The notes beneath the pieces are model-generated. The model saw only the letters and a list, made by a program, of their open reading frames with translations, searched no databases and was not told the DNA's origin. From Gilvirhabdus luticola (GTDB lineage: Bacteria > Bacteroidota > Bacteroidia > Flavobacteriales > Flavobacteriaceae), in the NCBI RefSeq assembly GCF_032583975.1, contig NZ_JAWHTF010000003.1: a stretch of DNA of 64,000 nt; one strand, written 5' to 3'. A program made the translations under genes and the position numbers. How positions within the stretch are numbered: the stretch's first letter is position 1; each line of letters opens with the position of its first letter. This document shows positions 52,858-60,512 of the stretch, one piece after another.

Positions 52858-53457
52858 ATGAAAAAAAACTACTATTTCTGTGTGTTATTGGTATTCTTAT
52901 TTACCAATTTTATTTATGCTCAAGCTACTTGCCCTGAAAGTTTTGGAAATCAGGGAAGTCAAACGGTTATTCACTTTAAGATACAAGCTGGTACTTGTAA
53001 TGATTATTCGCAAACTATATTAGTGACTCTAGATAGCTATAATCAGGTGTTTACTAAAACGAGTTGTAATGGTACAAATTTAAAGTATACATCTACTGGT
53101 TCCAATTTACCAAATAGCACTCTTACATTTAATGTTCGCTTTGTATCAAATGGACTTGATTGTCAATATGTAAATGGTGTGTTGGCTACGCTATCTGATA
53201 GAGATGCAGAATTAAACCAGCAAATTAATATTTACCCTAATCCTGTTAGCTCTTCAGACTTTACAGTTAAAATAGGTAAAAATATTACTGGAAGTCTTAA
53301 TTTGTACAACTTGTCTGGTAAATTAGTTTCTAGAAACACAATTAATAATCTAAATTCTAAAGATATTAATGTTTCTAATTTAACTAATGGTGTATATATG
53401 CTAAACATCGTTACCGATGAAGCTTCGGTTACTAGAAAAGTAATTATTATGAAATAG
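52858..53457 (+). CDS. Small T9SS type A secreted protein
   Basis: A 199-residue secreted protein with a signal peptide (about 1-23, ending IYAQ), a short Cys-containing domain of about 90 residues (CPESFGNQGSQTVIHFKIQ, ...LDCQYVNG) and a type A T9SS sorting domain starting INIYPNPVSSSDFTV and ending TRKVIIMK. The sorting domain exports it through the type IX system. The internal domain is not recognised. The ATG at 52858 is chosen because the signal peptide starts there; the upstream in-frame extension lacks signal features. Confidence 0.88.
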   Translation: MKKNYYFCVLLVFLFTNFIYAQATCPESFGNQGSQTVIHFKIQAGTCNDYSQTILVTLDSYNQVFTKTSCNGTNLKYTSTGSNLPNSTLTFNVRFVSNGLDCQYVNGVLATLSDRDAELNQQINIYPNPVSSSDFTVKIGKNITGSLNLYNLSGKLVSRNTINNLNSKDINVSNLTNGVYMLNIVTDEASVTRKVIIMK

Positions 53458-53478
53458 AAATATTATTGTATAAAATTT

Positions 53479-53510
53479 AAACTCCTTTATTCATAAAGGA
53501 GTTTTTTTTT
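53479..53510 (+). terminator. Intrinsic terminator after T9SS type A gene
   Basis: An 11-bp perfect stem (53479-53489 with 53494-53504), TTCA loop and a run of T. Confidence 0.9.
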
Positions 53511-53518
53511 GCTATAAA

Positions 53519-53551
53519 TTGACAGCAAATGTACATAGTATTGTATTTTTG
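53519..53551 (+). promoter_or_regulatory. Flavobacterial promoter of def
   Basis: TTG at 53519-53521, 22-nt spacer, TATTTTTG at 53544-53551, close to TTG-N19-23-TAnnTTTG. Start near 53558, about 16 nt before the def ATG. Confidence 0.7.
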
Positions 53552-53573
53552 CAATTAATTTTAAGTCTAAACT

Positions 53574-54164
53574 ATGATTTTACCAATTGTCGCTTATGGT
53601 GATCCTGTCCTAAAACAAAAATGTAAAGAGATACCTAAAGACTATAAAAACCTTAAAGAGTTAATATCCAATATGTTTGAAACCATGTATGGAGCTCTTG
53701 GCGTTGGATTGGCAGCTCCACAAATAGGATTACCAATTAGGCTTTTTTTAGTGGATACAACTCCTTTTGCAGAGGATGAAAATCTTACCGAAGAAGAGCG
53801 CAATAAAATAAAAGATTTTAGAGAAACCTTTATCAATGCTAAAATATTGAAAGAAGAAGGAGATGAATGGTCATTCAATGAAGGATGTTTGAGTATACCA
53901 GATGTAAGAGAAGATGTTTTTAGAAAACCATCAATAACTATTGATTATTTAGATGAAAATTTTGAAAAGCAGGTAAAAACTTTTGATGGTTTAATAGCGC
54001 GAGTCATTCAACATGAATATGATCATATAGAAGGAATACTGTTTACAGACAAGCTTTCAAGCCTTAAAAAAAGATTGATAAAAGGGAAACTTACAAATAT
54101 TTCAAAAGGGAAAATAAATATTGATTACAAAATGCGTTTCCCAGATTTAAAAAAGAAGCGTTAA
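53574..54164 (+). CDS. def: Peptide deformylase
   Basis: A 196-residue metallo-enzyme that removes the N-formyl group from new proteins. All three active-site motifs are intact: GVGLAAPQIG at about 44-53, EGCLSIP at about 102-108 and QHEYDHIEG at about 145-153. An insert between the first and second motifs (DTTPFAEDENLTEEERN) makes it slightly longer than E. coli Def and is typical of Bacteroidota. It has its own promoter and is followed by the DUF5606 gene 53 nt later. Confidence 0.95.
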   Translation: MILPIVAYGDPVLKQKCKEIPKDYKNLKELISNMFETMYGALGVGLAAPQIGLPIRLFLVDTTPFAEDENLTEEERNKIKDFRETFINAKILKEEGDEWSFNEGCLSIPDVREDVFRKPSITIDYLDENFEKQVKTFDGLIARVIQHEYDHIEGILFTDKLSSLKKRLIKGKLTNISKGKINIDYKMRFPDLKKKR

Positions 54165-54217
54165 TATTTGCAAATTCTGGTTAAACCTCTCATATTTGAA
54201 ACCCAAAAAAAGAATCT

Positions 54218-54631
54218 ATGTCGTTAGATAAAATATTATCAATAGCTGGAAAGCCAGGATTGTATAAATTAATAGCACAAACACGTACAGGATTTATCGC
54301 GGAATCTCTTTTAGATAGTAAACGGTTATCGGTAAGCATTAATCATAATGTTAGTTTATTGAGTGAAATCTCTGTGTACTCATTAACAGAAGAAGTGCCT
54401 TTGCGAGACGTTCTTTTAAAAATTAAAGAAAAAGAAAAAGGTAACCCAACCAGTATTAGTCATAAAGATAGTAAGGATACTCTAGAAGAATATTTTTTTA
54501 ATATTATGGCGGATTATGATGAAGATAGAGTTTACGCTAGTGATATTAAAAAAATCATTCAATGGTATAACATGTTACAAAAAAATAAAATGTTGGATTT
54601 TGAAAAGAAATCCAATGAAGAGGAAGAGTAA
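54218..54631 (+). CDS. DUF5606 family protein
   Basis: A 137-residue soluble protein with the DUF5606 core (MSLDKILSIAGKPGLYKLIA, SLLDSKRLSVSINHNVSLLS). Families of this type are confined to Bacteroidota and often lie next to def; the function is unknown. The C-terminus is helical and acidic, ending in EEE. It follows def by 53 nt and is followed by a strong terminator, so def and this gene form a transcription unit. Confidence 0.85.
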   Translation: MSLDKILSIAGKPGLYKLIAQTRTGFIAESLLDSKRLSVSINHNVSLLSEISVYSLTEEVPLRDVLLKIKEKEKGNPTSISHKDSKDTLEEYFFNIMADYDEDRVYASDIKKIIQWYNMLQKNKMLDFEKKSNEEEE

Positions 54632-54647
54632 ATTGATTCTCTATTAA

Positions 54648-54684
54648 AAAAATGCCTTCACTTTAAACGAAGGCATTTTTTATT
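54648..54684 (+). terminator. Intrinsic terminator after DUF5606 gene
   Basis: A 12-bp stem (54648-54659 with 54669-54680) with a 9-nt loop and T-rich tail, 17 nt after the stop codon. Confidence 0.9.
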
Positions 54685-54743
54685 TTTAAGTCTTGTAAGT
54701 AGTTACTGTAATTAACGACATAAAATAAGCTATTCAATAGAAA

Positions 54744-55415
54744 ATGAAATCCATTTGGTTTTTTGAAGACACCAATTTGTTTAAATTACTTTGTCCGCAC
54801 AAGTATGCAGCCTACAAAGCAGAGCATGTTTTTGATGCATACAAAAAAAAGGATTATATCTATTTTGAAGAAGATTCTGCAAACAAAGTATATCTTATAG
54901 AAAAAGGTAAGGTAAAAATTGGTTATTATACAGAAAATGGAGAAGAAGTTGTAAAAGCTATTTTGACACGTGGTGAACTTTTTGGAGAAAACGCTTTATT
55001 AGGTGAGCCAAAAAGAGATGAGTTTGCCCAATCTATAGAAAATAATACTTCTATTTGTCCCATTGGTGTACAAACTATGCATGAGCTTATGCGTAATAAT
55101 CAATCATTTAGTTTTAAAGTCTATAAATTTATAGGATTTAAACTCAAGAAACTTGAACGACGCCTGCAATTACTTTTATTTAAAGATACCAGAACAAGAT
55201 TAAAAGAGTTTTTAGATGAATTATGTACTGAATATGGATATAACTGTCCAAAAACTGGAGACCATGTTATAAAACATCCTTATACTCAAAAAGATATAGC
55301 ATTATTAATCGGCACTTCAAGACCAACCCTCAATATTCTTTTAAATGAACTAAAGGAGGAAAATTACATCAACTTTAGCAGAAAAGAAATACGAATTCTT
55401 AAAAATGTAAGCTAA
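54744..55415 (+). CDS. Crp/Fnr-family transcriptional regulator
   Basis: A 223-residue regulator. A cyclic-nucleotide-binding-type beta-barrel covers about 20-130 (EDSANKVYLIEKGKVKIGY, LTRGELFGENALLGEPKRDE). A dimer helix is followed by a winged HTH at about 175-215, with recognition segment LLIGTSRPTLNILLNELK. No four-Cys cluster for an Fnr-type iron-sulfur centre is visible, so the effector is more likely a small molecule. It lies alone between a terminator and the TlpA-like gene. Confidence 0.9.
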   Translation: MKSIWFFEDTNLFKLLCPHKYAAYKAEHVFDAYKKKDYIYFEEDSANKVYLIEKGKVKIGYYTENGEEVVKAILTRGELFGENALLGEPKRDEFAQSIENNTSICPIGVQTMHELMRNNQSFSFKVYKFIGFKLKKLERRLQLLLFKDTRTRLKEFLDELCTEYGYNCPKTGDHVIKHPYTQKDIALLIGTSRPTLNILLNELKEENYINFSRKEIRILKNVS

Positions 55416-55482
55416 ATTTAAATTGTATTTTTAAATAATCATTAGTTTTAGTTTTCGTAGTTGATTAATAATTTTTTAGCCT

Positions 55483-56043
55483 ATGACTGTTTCAAAATCA
55501 AGAAGAAATAATATCATATTTTTGATTGTTATTGCTTTGTTAATAATACCACAAACTAGACAACCCATTCAAATTATGCTTCATAAAGGCTTGGCTTTAT
55601 TTAGTCCTTCGGTTATTAATAAGAAGAATAGTGAAGTAATAAATAATTACGATTGGAAGTTAAAAGATTTAGACAATAATCAAGTTAATTTAAATGAATA
55701 TAAAGGACAAGTCATTTTCTTAAATTTATGGGCGACCTGGTGTCCACCTTGTATTGCAGAAATGCCTTCTCTACAAGAATTGTATCATGATTATAATGAC
55801 AAGATTGTGTTCTTGTTAGTAACAATTGAAGAAACAGATGTCATCAAGAAGTTTTTGGATAAAAACAATTACGATTTTGATATTCATCAACCCTTAAGCG
55901 AATCTCCAGAAATATTAAAAAGCCGCAGCATTCCAAGAACATTTCTAATTGATAAAGAAGGAAATATATTGATTAACAAATCAGGTGCAGCAAACTGGAA
56001 TAGTGAAAGAGTAAGAGAAACTATAGATAATTTACTGAAATAA
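55483..56043 (+). CDS. TlpA-like thioredoxin-fold protein
   Basis: A 186-residue membrane-anchored thioredoxin-like protein. An N-terminal helix at about 8-25 acts as signal anchor, and the redox domain covers about 45-186 with the active-site CPPC in NLWATWCPPCIAEMPSL. The cis-Pro loop is in SIPRTFLID. Such proteins reduce disulfides in the periplasm, for example in cytochrome c maturation. No partner gene is adjacent. It is the last plus-strand gene before the tRNA pair. Confidence 0.9.
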   Translation: MTVSKSRRNNIIFLIVIALLIIPQTRQPIQIMLHKGLALFSPSVINKKNSEVINNYDWKLKDLDNNQVNLNEYKGQVIFLNLWATWCPPCIAEMPSLQELYHDYNDKIVFLLVTIEETDVIKKFLDKNNYDFDIHQPLSESPEILKSRSIPRTFLIDKEGNILINKSGAANWNSERVRETIDNLLK

Positions 56044-56057
56044 TAAATTAATAATTG

Positions 56058-56143
56058 TGCGCACGAGAAGACTCGAACTTCCACGACCAAAAGCGGTCAT
56101 TAGGCCCTCAACCTAACGCGTCTACCAATTCCGCCACGTGCGC
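56058..56143 (-). tRNA. tRNA-Leu (anticodon GAG)
   Basis: An 86-nt tRNA read on the minus strand from 56143. Acceptor stem GCGCACG pairs with CGTGCGC, the D-loop reads GGCGGAATTGGTAGACGC, the anticodon loop TTGAGGG gives GAG, and a long variable arm fits a class II tRNA. The T-loop is GTTCGAGTC. The 3' flank reads CAA rather than CCA, so the CCA end is not encoded and must be added by the CCA enzyme. Confidence 0.95.
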
Positions 56144-56163
56144 TAAAAGGATTGTAAAAATAA

Positions 56164-56193
56164 AAAAAGTTAAGCAATTGAGCTTAACTTTTT
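56164..56193 (-). terminator. Terminator-like hairpin between the two tRNA genes
   Basis: A 12-bp perfect stem (56164-56175 with 56182-56193), 6-nt loop, followed on the minus strand by a T-run. It lies just downstream of tRNA-Lys and about 20 bp upstream of tRNA-Leu. Confidence 0.8.
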
Positions 56194-56269
56194 TGGTGAC
56201 CTGGCTGGGGCTCGAACCCAGGACCCTCTCCTTAAAAGGGAGATGCTCTACCAACTGAGCTACCAGGTC
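56194..56269 (-). tRNA. tRNA-Lys (anticodon TTT) with encoded CCA
   Basis: A 73-nt tRNA from 56269 plus an encoded CCA at 56196-56194. Acceptor stem GACCTGG pairs with CCAGGTC, anticodon loop CTTTTAA gives TTT, and the T-loop is GTTCGAGCC. A strong promoter lies just upstream on the minus strand. Confidence 0.95.
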
Positions 56270-56292
56270 AGTAATTTTCTCTAACGAGGGTG

Positions 56293-56322
56293 CAAATATA
56301 AAACGATTAATTTATATTACAA
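56293..56322 (-). promoter_or_regulatory. Promoter of the tRNA-Lys gene
   Basis: Read on the minus strand: TTG at 56322-56320, 19-nt spacer, TATATTTG at 56300-56293. Transcription would start near 56286, 17 nt before the mature tRNA-Lys 5' end. Confidence 0.85.
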
Positions 56323-56398
56323 ATGTTTTTATTGGATAAATTGTTGTTTTTTTGCTAAACAAAATGAATGCTTTACTAATCAATTTTTTAAACATAGA

Positions 56399-56920
56399 AT
56401 GGTCGTAATTTTATTAGGATATATGACTTCAGGAAAATCGACAATTGGAAAAGTTTTAGCTCAAAAACTAGATTATGTCTTTTTAGATCTTGACACATAC
56501 ATTGAAAAAAGAGAAGCAATGAATGTTGCTAATATCTTCAAGACCAAAGGAGAAATTTATTTTAGAAAACTTGAATCTATCTATTTACAAGAAATAATTA
56601 GTAGTTATCAGAATACAGTTTTAGCATTAGGAGGAGGAACTCCATGTTACGCAAACAATATGGAAGTTATTTTAAAGCTTAAAAAGGTGACATCTATTTA
56701 CTTAAAAGTATCATTACATGAACTTGTTGATAGATTAGAAAAGGAGAAACACCAAAGACCTTTAGTTTCACACCTAAAAACAAAGAATGAAATCCTTGAG
56801 TTTGTGGGCAAACATTTGTTTGAAAGATCAAATTATTATAATCAAGCCAATTTAGTAATTGATACTGATGATAAGAGTGTAGATGAAATTATTGAAGATA
56901 TCATTATACAATTATTCTAA
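56399..56920 (+). CDS. aroK: Shikimate kinase
   Basis: A 173-residue P-loop kinase that phosphorylates shikimate in aromatic amino acid synthesis. The Walker A-type loop is GYMTSGKSTIG at about 7-17, the acidic DLDTYIEKRE contacts shikimate, and LGGGTPCYANN is the glycine-rich shikimate-binding segment. The lid Arg is in KHQRPLV. The length is normal. It stands alone; its 3' end overlaps the convergent phosphoribosyltransferase gene by 9 bp. Confidence 0.95.
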   Translation: MVVILLGYMTSGKSTIGKVLAQKLDYVFLDLDTYIEKREAMNVANIFKTKGEIYFRKLESIYLQEIISSYQNTVLALGGGTPCYANNMEVILKLKKVTSIYLKVSLHELVDRLEKEKHQRPLVSHLKTKNEILEFVGKHLFERSNYYNQANLVIDTDDKSVDEIIEDIIIQLF

Positions 56921-57415
56921 AACAGCTTCAAATTTGTGGCCTTCTAAAACTACATTGATGTGTTCTTGCAGTGAAGTTGAAAGTGATATACCTTTAAAAT
57001 CTGCCTTTACAGGATATTTTTTATGATTTCTATTTACTAAAATGGCTGTTTTAAACTGCTTTAATGGAACATCCAAAAAATGTTTCACGCCATAAATTAA
57101 AGTAGAACCAGAGTCAAGAACATCATCTATTAAAACAACAGATTTATTGGCATATTCACTAGAATCTAAAGAAGTAGTAATAGGGTTTCTAGGATTTTTC
57201 TTATCAATGATTACTTTACAAAGAATTGGATTTATAGGTGATATTTTACTTAAAATGGTTTTAAGTTTTTTTGCCATAATAAAACCATTGCTTTCTATTC
57301 CCGCCAAAACTACTTCGGTTTCATTTGCATTGTTTTCATAGATTTGATAGGCAATCCTTCTTATTTTATGGTGGATTTCTTGATGGTTTAGTATAATACT
57401 CTTTGTAGCAGACAT
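56912..57415 (-). CDS. PyrR-like phosphoribosyltransferase
   Basis: A 167-residue type I phosphoribosyltransferase. The PRPP-binding motif VVLIDDVLDSGSTL lies at about 93-106, and VVLAGIESNGFIMAKKL gives the PPi loop. The overall shape resembles PyrR (uracil phosphoribosyltransferase/attenuator) and the hypoxanthine-type enzymes. An attenuation role is not supported because no pyr genes are nearby. The base specificity cannot be decided by reading. Confidence 0.85.
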   Translation of the reverse strand: MSATKSIILNHQEIHHKIRRIAYQIYENNANETEVVLAGIESNGFIMAKKLKTILSKISPINPILCKVIIDKKNPRNPITTSLDSSEYANKSVVLIDDVLDSGSTLIYGVKHFLDVPLKQFKTAILVNRNHKKYPVKADFKGISLSTSLQEHINVVLEGHKFEAVLE

Positions 57416-57468
57416 ATTGACTATATATTTATCAAATATAATGGAGAAAATTTATTATGTAAAGAAAA

Positions 57469-57843
57469 TTAGTCTTCATTTTCATCATGGAAACCTTCAA
57501 TGTCTCTTCTGTCTTTTTTAGTTGGTCTTCCAACACCTTTTTTTCTGTAATAGTCTTTCGAGTATTTTAATAATTCCTGTGCTTCAAATGCTTCTTTTGG
57601 TGTTGTATCTATCCTGTAAATATCTACCAGTTTGGCTGAAACCCTGTTATCAGGTATGTCATTTACAATAAGGTTATAGTTAATTTGATTCTTTCTAACT
57701 ATTATCTTATCTCCTATATAAACCTCACGACTTGGTTTAACAACGACTTCCTCAATCCGAATTTGCCCTTTTTTACATGCCGTTGTTGCCAAACTTCTAG
57801 TTTTATAATACCTAACACACCACAAATACTTATCAATGCGCAT
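57469..57843 (-). CDS. hslR: S4 RNA-binding protein, Hsp15-like
   Basis: A 124-residue basic protein with an S4 RNA-binding domain at about 1-60 (MRIDKYLWCVRYYKTRSLAT, KKGQIRIEEVVVKPSREVYIGD), matching ribosome-associated Hsp15, which rescues stalled 50S subunits carrying nascent chains. The C-terminal tail (GVGRPTKKDRRDIEGF) is Arg/Lys-rich as in the family. It is divergent from the FKBP-like lipoprotein gene across about 80 bp. Confidence 0.88.
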   Translation of the reverse strand: MRIDKYLWCVRYYKTRSLATTACKKGQIRIEEVVVKPSREVYIGDKIIVRKNQINYNLIVNDIPDNRVSAKLVDIYRIDTTPKEAFEAQELLKYSKDYYRKKGVGRPTKKDRRDIEGFHDENED

Positions 57844-57924
57844 ACCATTTATGTAAAAACTACGTTAATCTTCTTGTGCAAAATTATATTTAAATTGTAT
57901 CTTGCGACCTCAAAAATAAGCAAT

Positions 57925-58875
57925 ATGAAATTAGGAAAATTTACAATTATTTTTTTATGTTTTTTGAGCATTTTTTTATCTTGTAATAAAGACGATGATG
58001 GAAATACCCCTACATTTACTGAAAGAGACAGAACTGAACAACAAGTGGCAGATAAAGACTCTTTGACAGAGTATTTACAAAATCATTATTATAATTCTAG
58101 CGCATTTGTTTCCAATTCAGACCCAAGTTTGGGAGATCTTATAATTTCTGAATTGCCTGAAGATGGTATGTTGCCTGATCCAGATAATAATACATTGTTA
58201 ATAGACGCTGTAGAAACTCATACTACAGTATTTGCAGACACAGATTATGAATATTATGTTTTAAGATTGAATCAAGGTGATGGTTTGGAATCTCCAAATT
58301 TTAGCGATGATGTTCGTATAAACTACCTAGGCAATTTATTGAATAATGAAATATTTGATAGTACTGTTAATCCTACAGATTTAGATTTGACGAATTTAAT
58401 TCCAGGATGGAGAAAAGTAATGCCTCAATTTAATGTAGCTCTTTCTTTTGTTGAAAATGGTGATGGCACTGTAGATTACATGAATCACGGTTTGGGAGTG
58501 ATGTTCTTACCTTCTGGATTGGCTTATTTTTCTGAACTTCGGCCTAGTATTCCTTCATATTCTTGCCTAATTTTCCAGTTTGAATTATACTCTACTTCAG
58601 TTAATGATCATGATAACGATTTAGTTCCTTCTTATTTAGAAGATTTGAATGGTGATGGCGAATTTAATATTGATATAGAAGAAGAAACAGATACTTCAGA
58701 CGATGATACAGATGATGATAATATACCAGATTATGCAGACCCAGACGATGATGGAGATGGTGTTCTAACAAGGTATGAAGATATAGATGGTGATGGTGAC
58801 CCTACTAACGACATAGGAATGAATGGTATACCAAAATATTTAGATAAAGAAGAAACGGAGTCTAACCAGGACTAA
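57925..58875 (+). CDS. FKBP-type PPIase-like lipoprotein with Asp-rich tail
   Basis: A 316-residue exported lipoprotein (signal MKLGKFTIIFLCFLSIFLSC, Cys20). An FKBP-like domain covers about 110-225, with VRINYLGNLLNNEIFDSTVN and LIPGWRKVMPQF, the latter matching the FKBP active-site region, so a prolyl isomerase role is likely. The C-terminal ~80 residues are an Asp-rich array (DNDLVPSYLEDLNGDGEF, DPDDDGDGVLTRYEDID) resembling calcium-binding thrombospondin type 3 repeats. The start at 57925 is chosen because the signal peptide begins there. It is the only gene of its unit, ending in a terminator shared with the outer-membrane protein gene. Confidence 0.85.
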   Translation: MKLGKFTIIFLCFLSIFLSCNKDDDGNTPTFTERDRTEQQVADKDSLTEYLQNHYYNSSAFVSNSDPSLGDLIISELPEDGMLPDPDNNTLLIDAVETHTTVFADTDYEYYVLRLNQGDGLESPNFSDDVRINYLGNLLNNEIFDSTVNPTDLDLTNLIPGWRKVMPQFNVALSFVENGDGTVDYMNHGLGVMFLPSGLAYFSELRPSIPSYSCLIFQFELYSTSVNDHDNDLVPSYLEDLNGDGEFNIDIEEETDTSDDDTDDDNIPDYADPDDDGDGVLTRYEDIDGDGDPTNDIGMNGIPKYLDKEETESNQD

Positions 58876-58908
58876 AAAAAGAGCCACTTTTAAGGTGGCT
58901 TTTTTTTA
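58876..58908. terminator. Bidirectional intrinsic terminator
   Basis: A stem built on AGCCAC with GTGGCT extended by A/T pairs, with A-run left and T-run right, between the convergent FKBP-like and outer-membrane protein genes. It touches the last codons of the minus-strand gene. Confidence 0.85.
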
Positions 58909-59493
58909 TAATAATAAGGAAAGACTCAATATTAATTGTTCTGGTCTTGTATCCAATCTACTTACAGTATTTTCGCCTAAATTATTTCCTATAAAAGTAG
59001 CTTCATTTTTACTAAAACCTCTTTCATATTTAAGGTCAATTCCTATCTTTTTAATATTTAGGCCAATACCAAAATTAAAACCGACGGAAAAATCATTCTC
59101 TATATTATTAATGGAGATTCCATCAAAATCACTGTCTAAAATATATTGAAAAGACGGTCCAGCAAAAGCACTTAACGGACCAATAACTTTTATACCTACA
59201 ACAGCCGGTAGATCTAATTTTTGCATTTTAAAATCACCATCTTCATAACCACTTTTGGTACTGGTAAAAACTAAAGAAGGCTTAAAGTAGACTCGGTTTC
59301 CAAGTTTTCCAAATACTCCCAAATGAAATCCTGCATTTTTATCAGGATGTTGAGCACTTGATTCTATTGACTGAAAGTAATTACCATTGCCATTATAATT
59401 AAGTCCTCCAATAAGACCAAATCCACTTTGAGATTGGCCATAGCTTACAGTTATGATTAAAAAGAATAAAGGAATAAAAATTAATCGTTTCAT
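58906..59493 (-). CDS. Outer-membrane beta-barrel protein (PorT/OmpX-like)
   Basis: A 195-residue exported protein with a signal peptide (ending SYGQ) and an eight-strand-type barrel pattern: GFGLIGGLNYNGNGN, VYFKPSLVFTSTKSGY, LDLPAVVGIKVIGPLSAFAGPS, and a last strand ending in hydrophobic residues (LILSLSLLL). This is the common PorT/outer-membrane beta-barrel domain of Bacteroidota. Function is unknown. Two segments bulge with Asp-rich turns (DSDFDGISINN). Confidence 0.85.
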   Translation of the reverse strand: MKRLIFIPLFFLIITVSYGQSQSGFGLIGGLNYNGNGNYFQSIESSAQHPDKNAGFHLGVFGKLGNRVYFKPSLVFTSTKSGYEDGDFKMQKLDLPAVVGIKVIGPLSAFAGPSFQYILDSDFDGISINNIENDFSVGFNFGIGLNIKKIGIDLKYERGFSKNEATFIGNNLGENTVSRLDTRPEQLILSLSLLL

Positions 59494-59542
59494 AAATTAT
59501 CGTTTTTTGATTTATAATTTAAAAAACGTATTAATTATAAAA

Positions 59543-60496
59543 TTATTTCCTTTTAATTACTTTTTCAACGGCGCTTACAACGGCATTACTGTTTAATCCA
59601 TACTTATCCATAAGTTGTGCAGGTGTGCCAGATTCACCAAAAGTATCTTGTGTTGCTACAAATTCTTGAGGTGCTGGTTTATGAGTTGCAAGAACTCTGG
59701 CCACACTTTCACCTAAACCGCCAAGATAATTATGTTCTTCTGCTGTTACAATACAACCCGTTTTAGAAACCGAGTCTAAAATTGCTTTTTCATCTAATGG
59801 TTTTATAGTGTGAATATTTATAACTTCTGCAGAGATTCCTTTTTCGTATAATGCCTTTGATGCTTCCAAAGCTTCCCATACCAAATGTCCTGTGGCGACA
59901 ATAGTAACATCTGTACCTTCTGTAAATTTGATAGCTTTTCCAATTTCAAATTTTTGATTAGCAGGTGTAAATATTGGAACAGAAGGTCTGCCAAATCTTA
60001 AATATACAGGACCTTTATGCTCTGCTATAGCTATAGTAGCCGCTTTGGTTTGATTGTAATCACAAGGATTTATTACTGTCATTCCTGGTAGCATTTTCAT
60101 CAATCCAATATCTTCCAAAATTTGATGTGTAGCACCATCTTCGCCTAGAGTTAACCCTGCATGCGAAGCACAGATTTTTACGTTTTTCCCAGAATATGCA
60201 ATCGATTGACGAATTTGATCATAAACTCTGCCTGTTGAAAAATTAGCAAAAGTTCCAGTAAAAGGTATCTTTCCACCAATGGTTAAACCAGCAGCAATAC
60301 CCATCATATTAGCTTCAGCAATTCCAACTTGAAAGAAGCGTTCGGGATTTTCATCAATAAAGGTTTGAATTTTTAGTGATCCAACCAAATCTGCACAAAG
60401 GGCAACAACATTAGGATTAGTTCTTCCTAGTTCGGTCATTCCAGCACCAAAACCACTTCTAGTGTCTTTTTTTTCAGTATATGTGTATGTTTTCAT
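59543..60496 (-). CDS. Transketolase, C-terminal subunit
   Basis: A 317-residue protein equivalent to the pyrimidine-binding and C-terminal domains of transketolase. It begins with the Pyr domain (GFGAGMTELGRTNPNVVALCADL), includes FFQVGIAEANMMGIAAG that carries the catalytic Glu for thiamine diphosphate, and ends in a transketolase C-terminal domain (VVSAVEKVIKRK). With the N-terminal subunit upstream (16-nt gap) it makes a split enzyme of the pentose phosphate pathway, an arrangement found across Bacteroidota. Confidence 0.93.
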   Translation of the reverse strand: MKTYTYTEKKDTRSGFGAGMTELGRTNPNVVALCADLVGSLKIQTFIDENPERFFQVGIAEANMMGIAAGLTIGGKIPFTGTFANFSTGRVYDQIRQSIAYSGKNVKICASHAGLTLGEDGATHQILEDIGLMKMLPGMTVINPCDYNQTKAATIAIAEHKGPVYLRFGRPSVPIFTPANQKFEIGKAIKFTEGTDVTIVATGHLVWEALEASKALYEKGISAEVINIHTIKPLDEKAILDSVSKTGCIVTAEEHNYLGGLGESVARVLATHKPAPQEFVATQDTFGESGTPAQLMDKYGLNSNAVVSAVEKVIKRK

Positions 60497-60512
60497 TTTT
60501 TTGATTTCAGAT

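Noticed and set aside
56055..56258. Open frame across the tRNA-Leu and tRNA-Lys genes
   Set aside because: It is formed by the two tRNA sequences and the hairpin between them; both tRNAs fold fully on the other strand.
56912..57415. Attenuator-type PyrR regulator
   Set aside because: The fold fits, but no pyrimidine genes, leader hairpins or anti-terminator sequences are nearby, so only a phosphoribosyltransferase call is supported.
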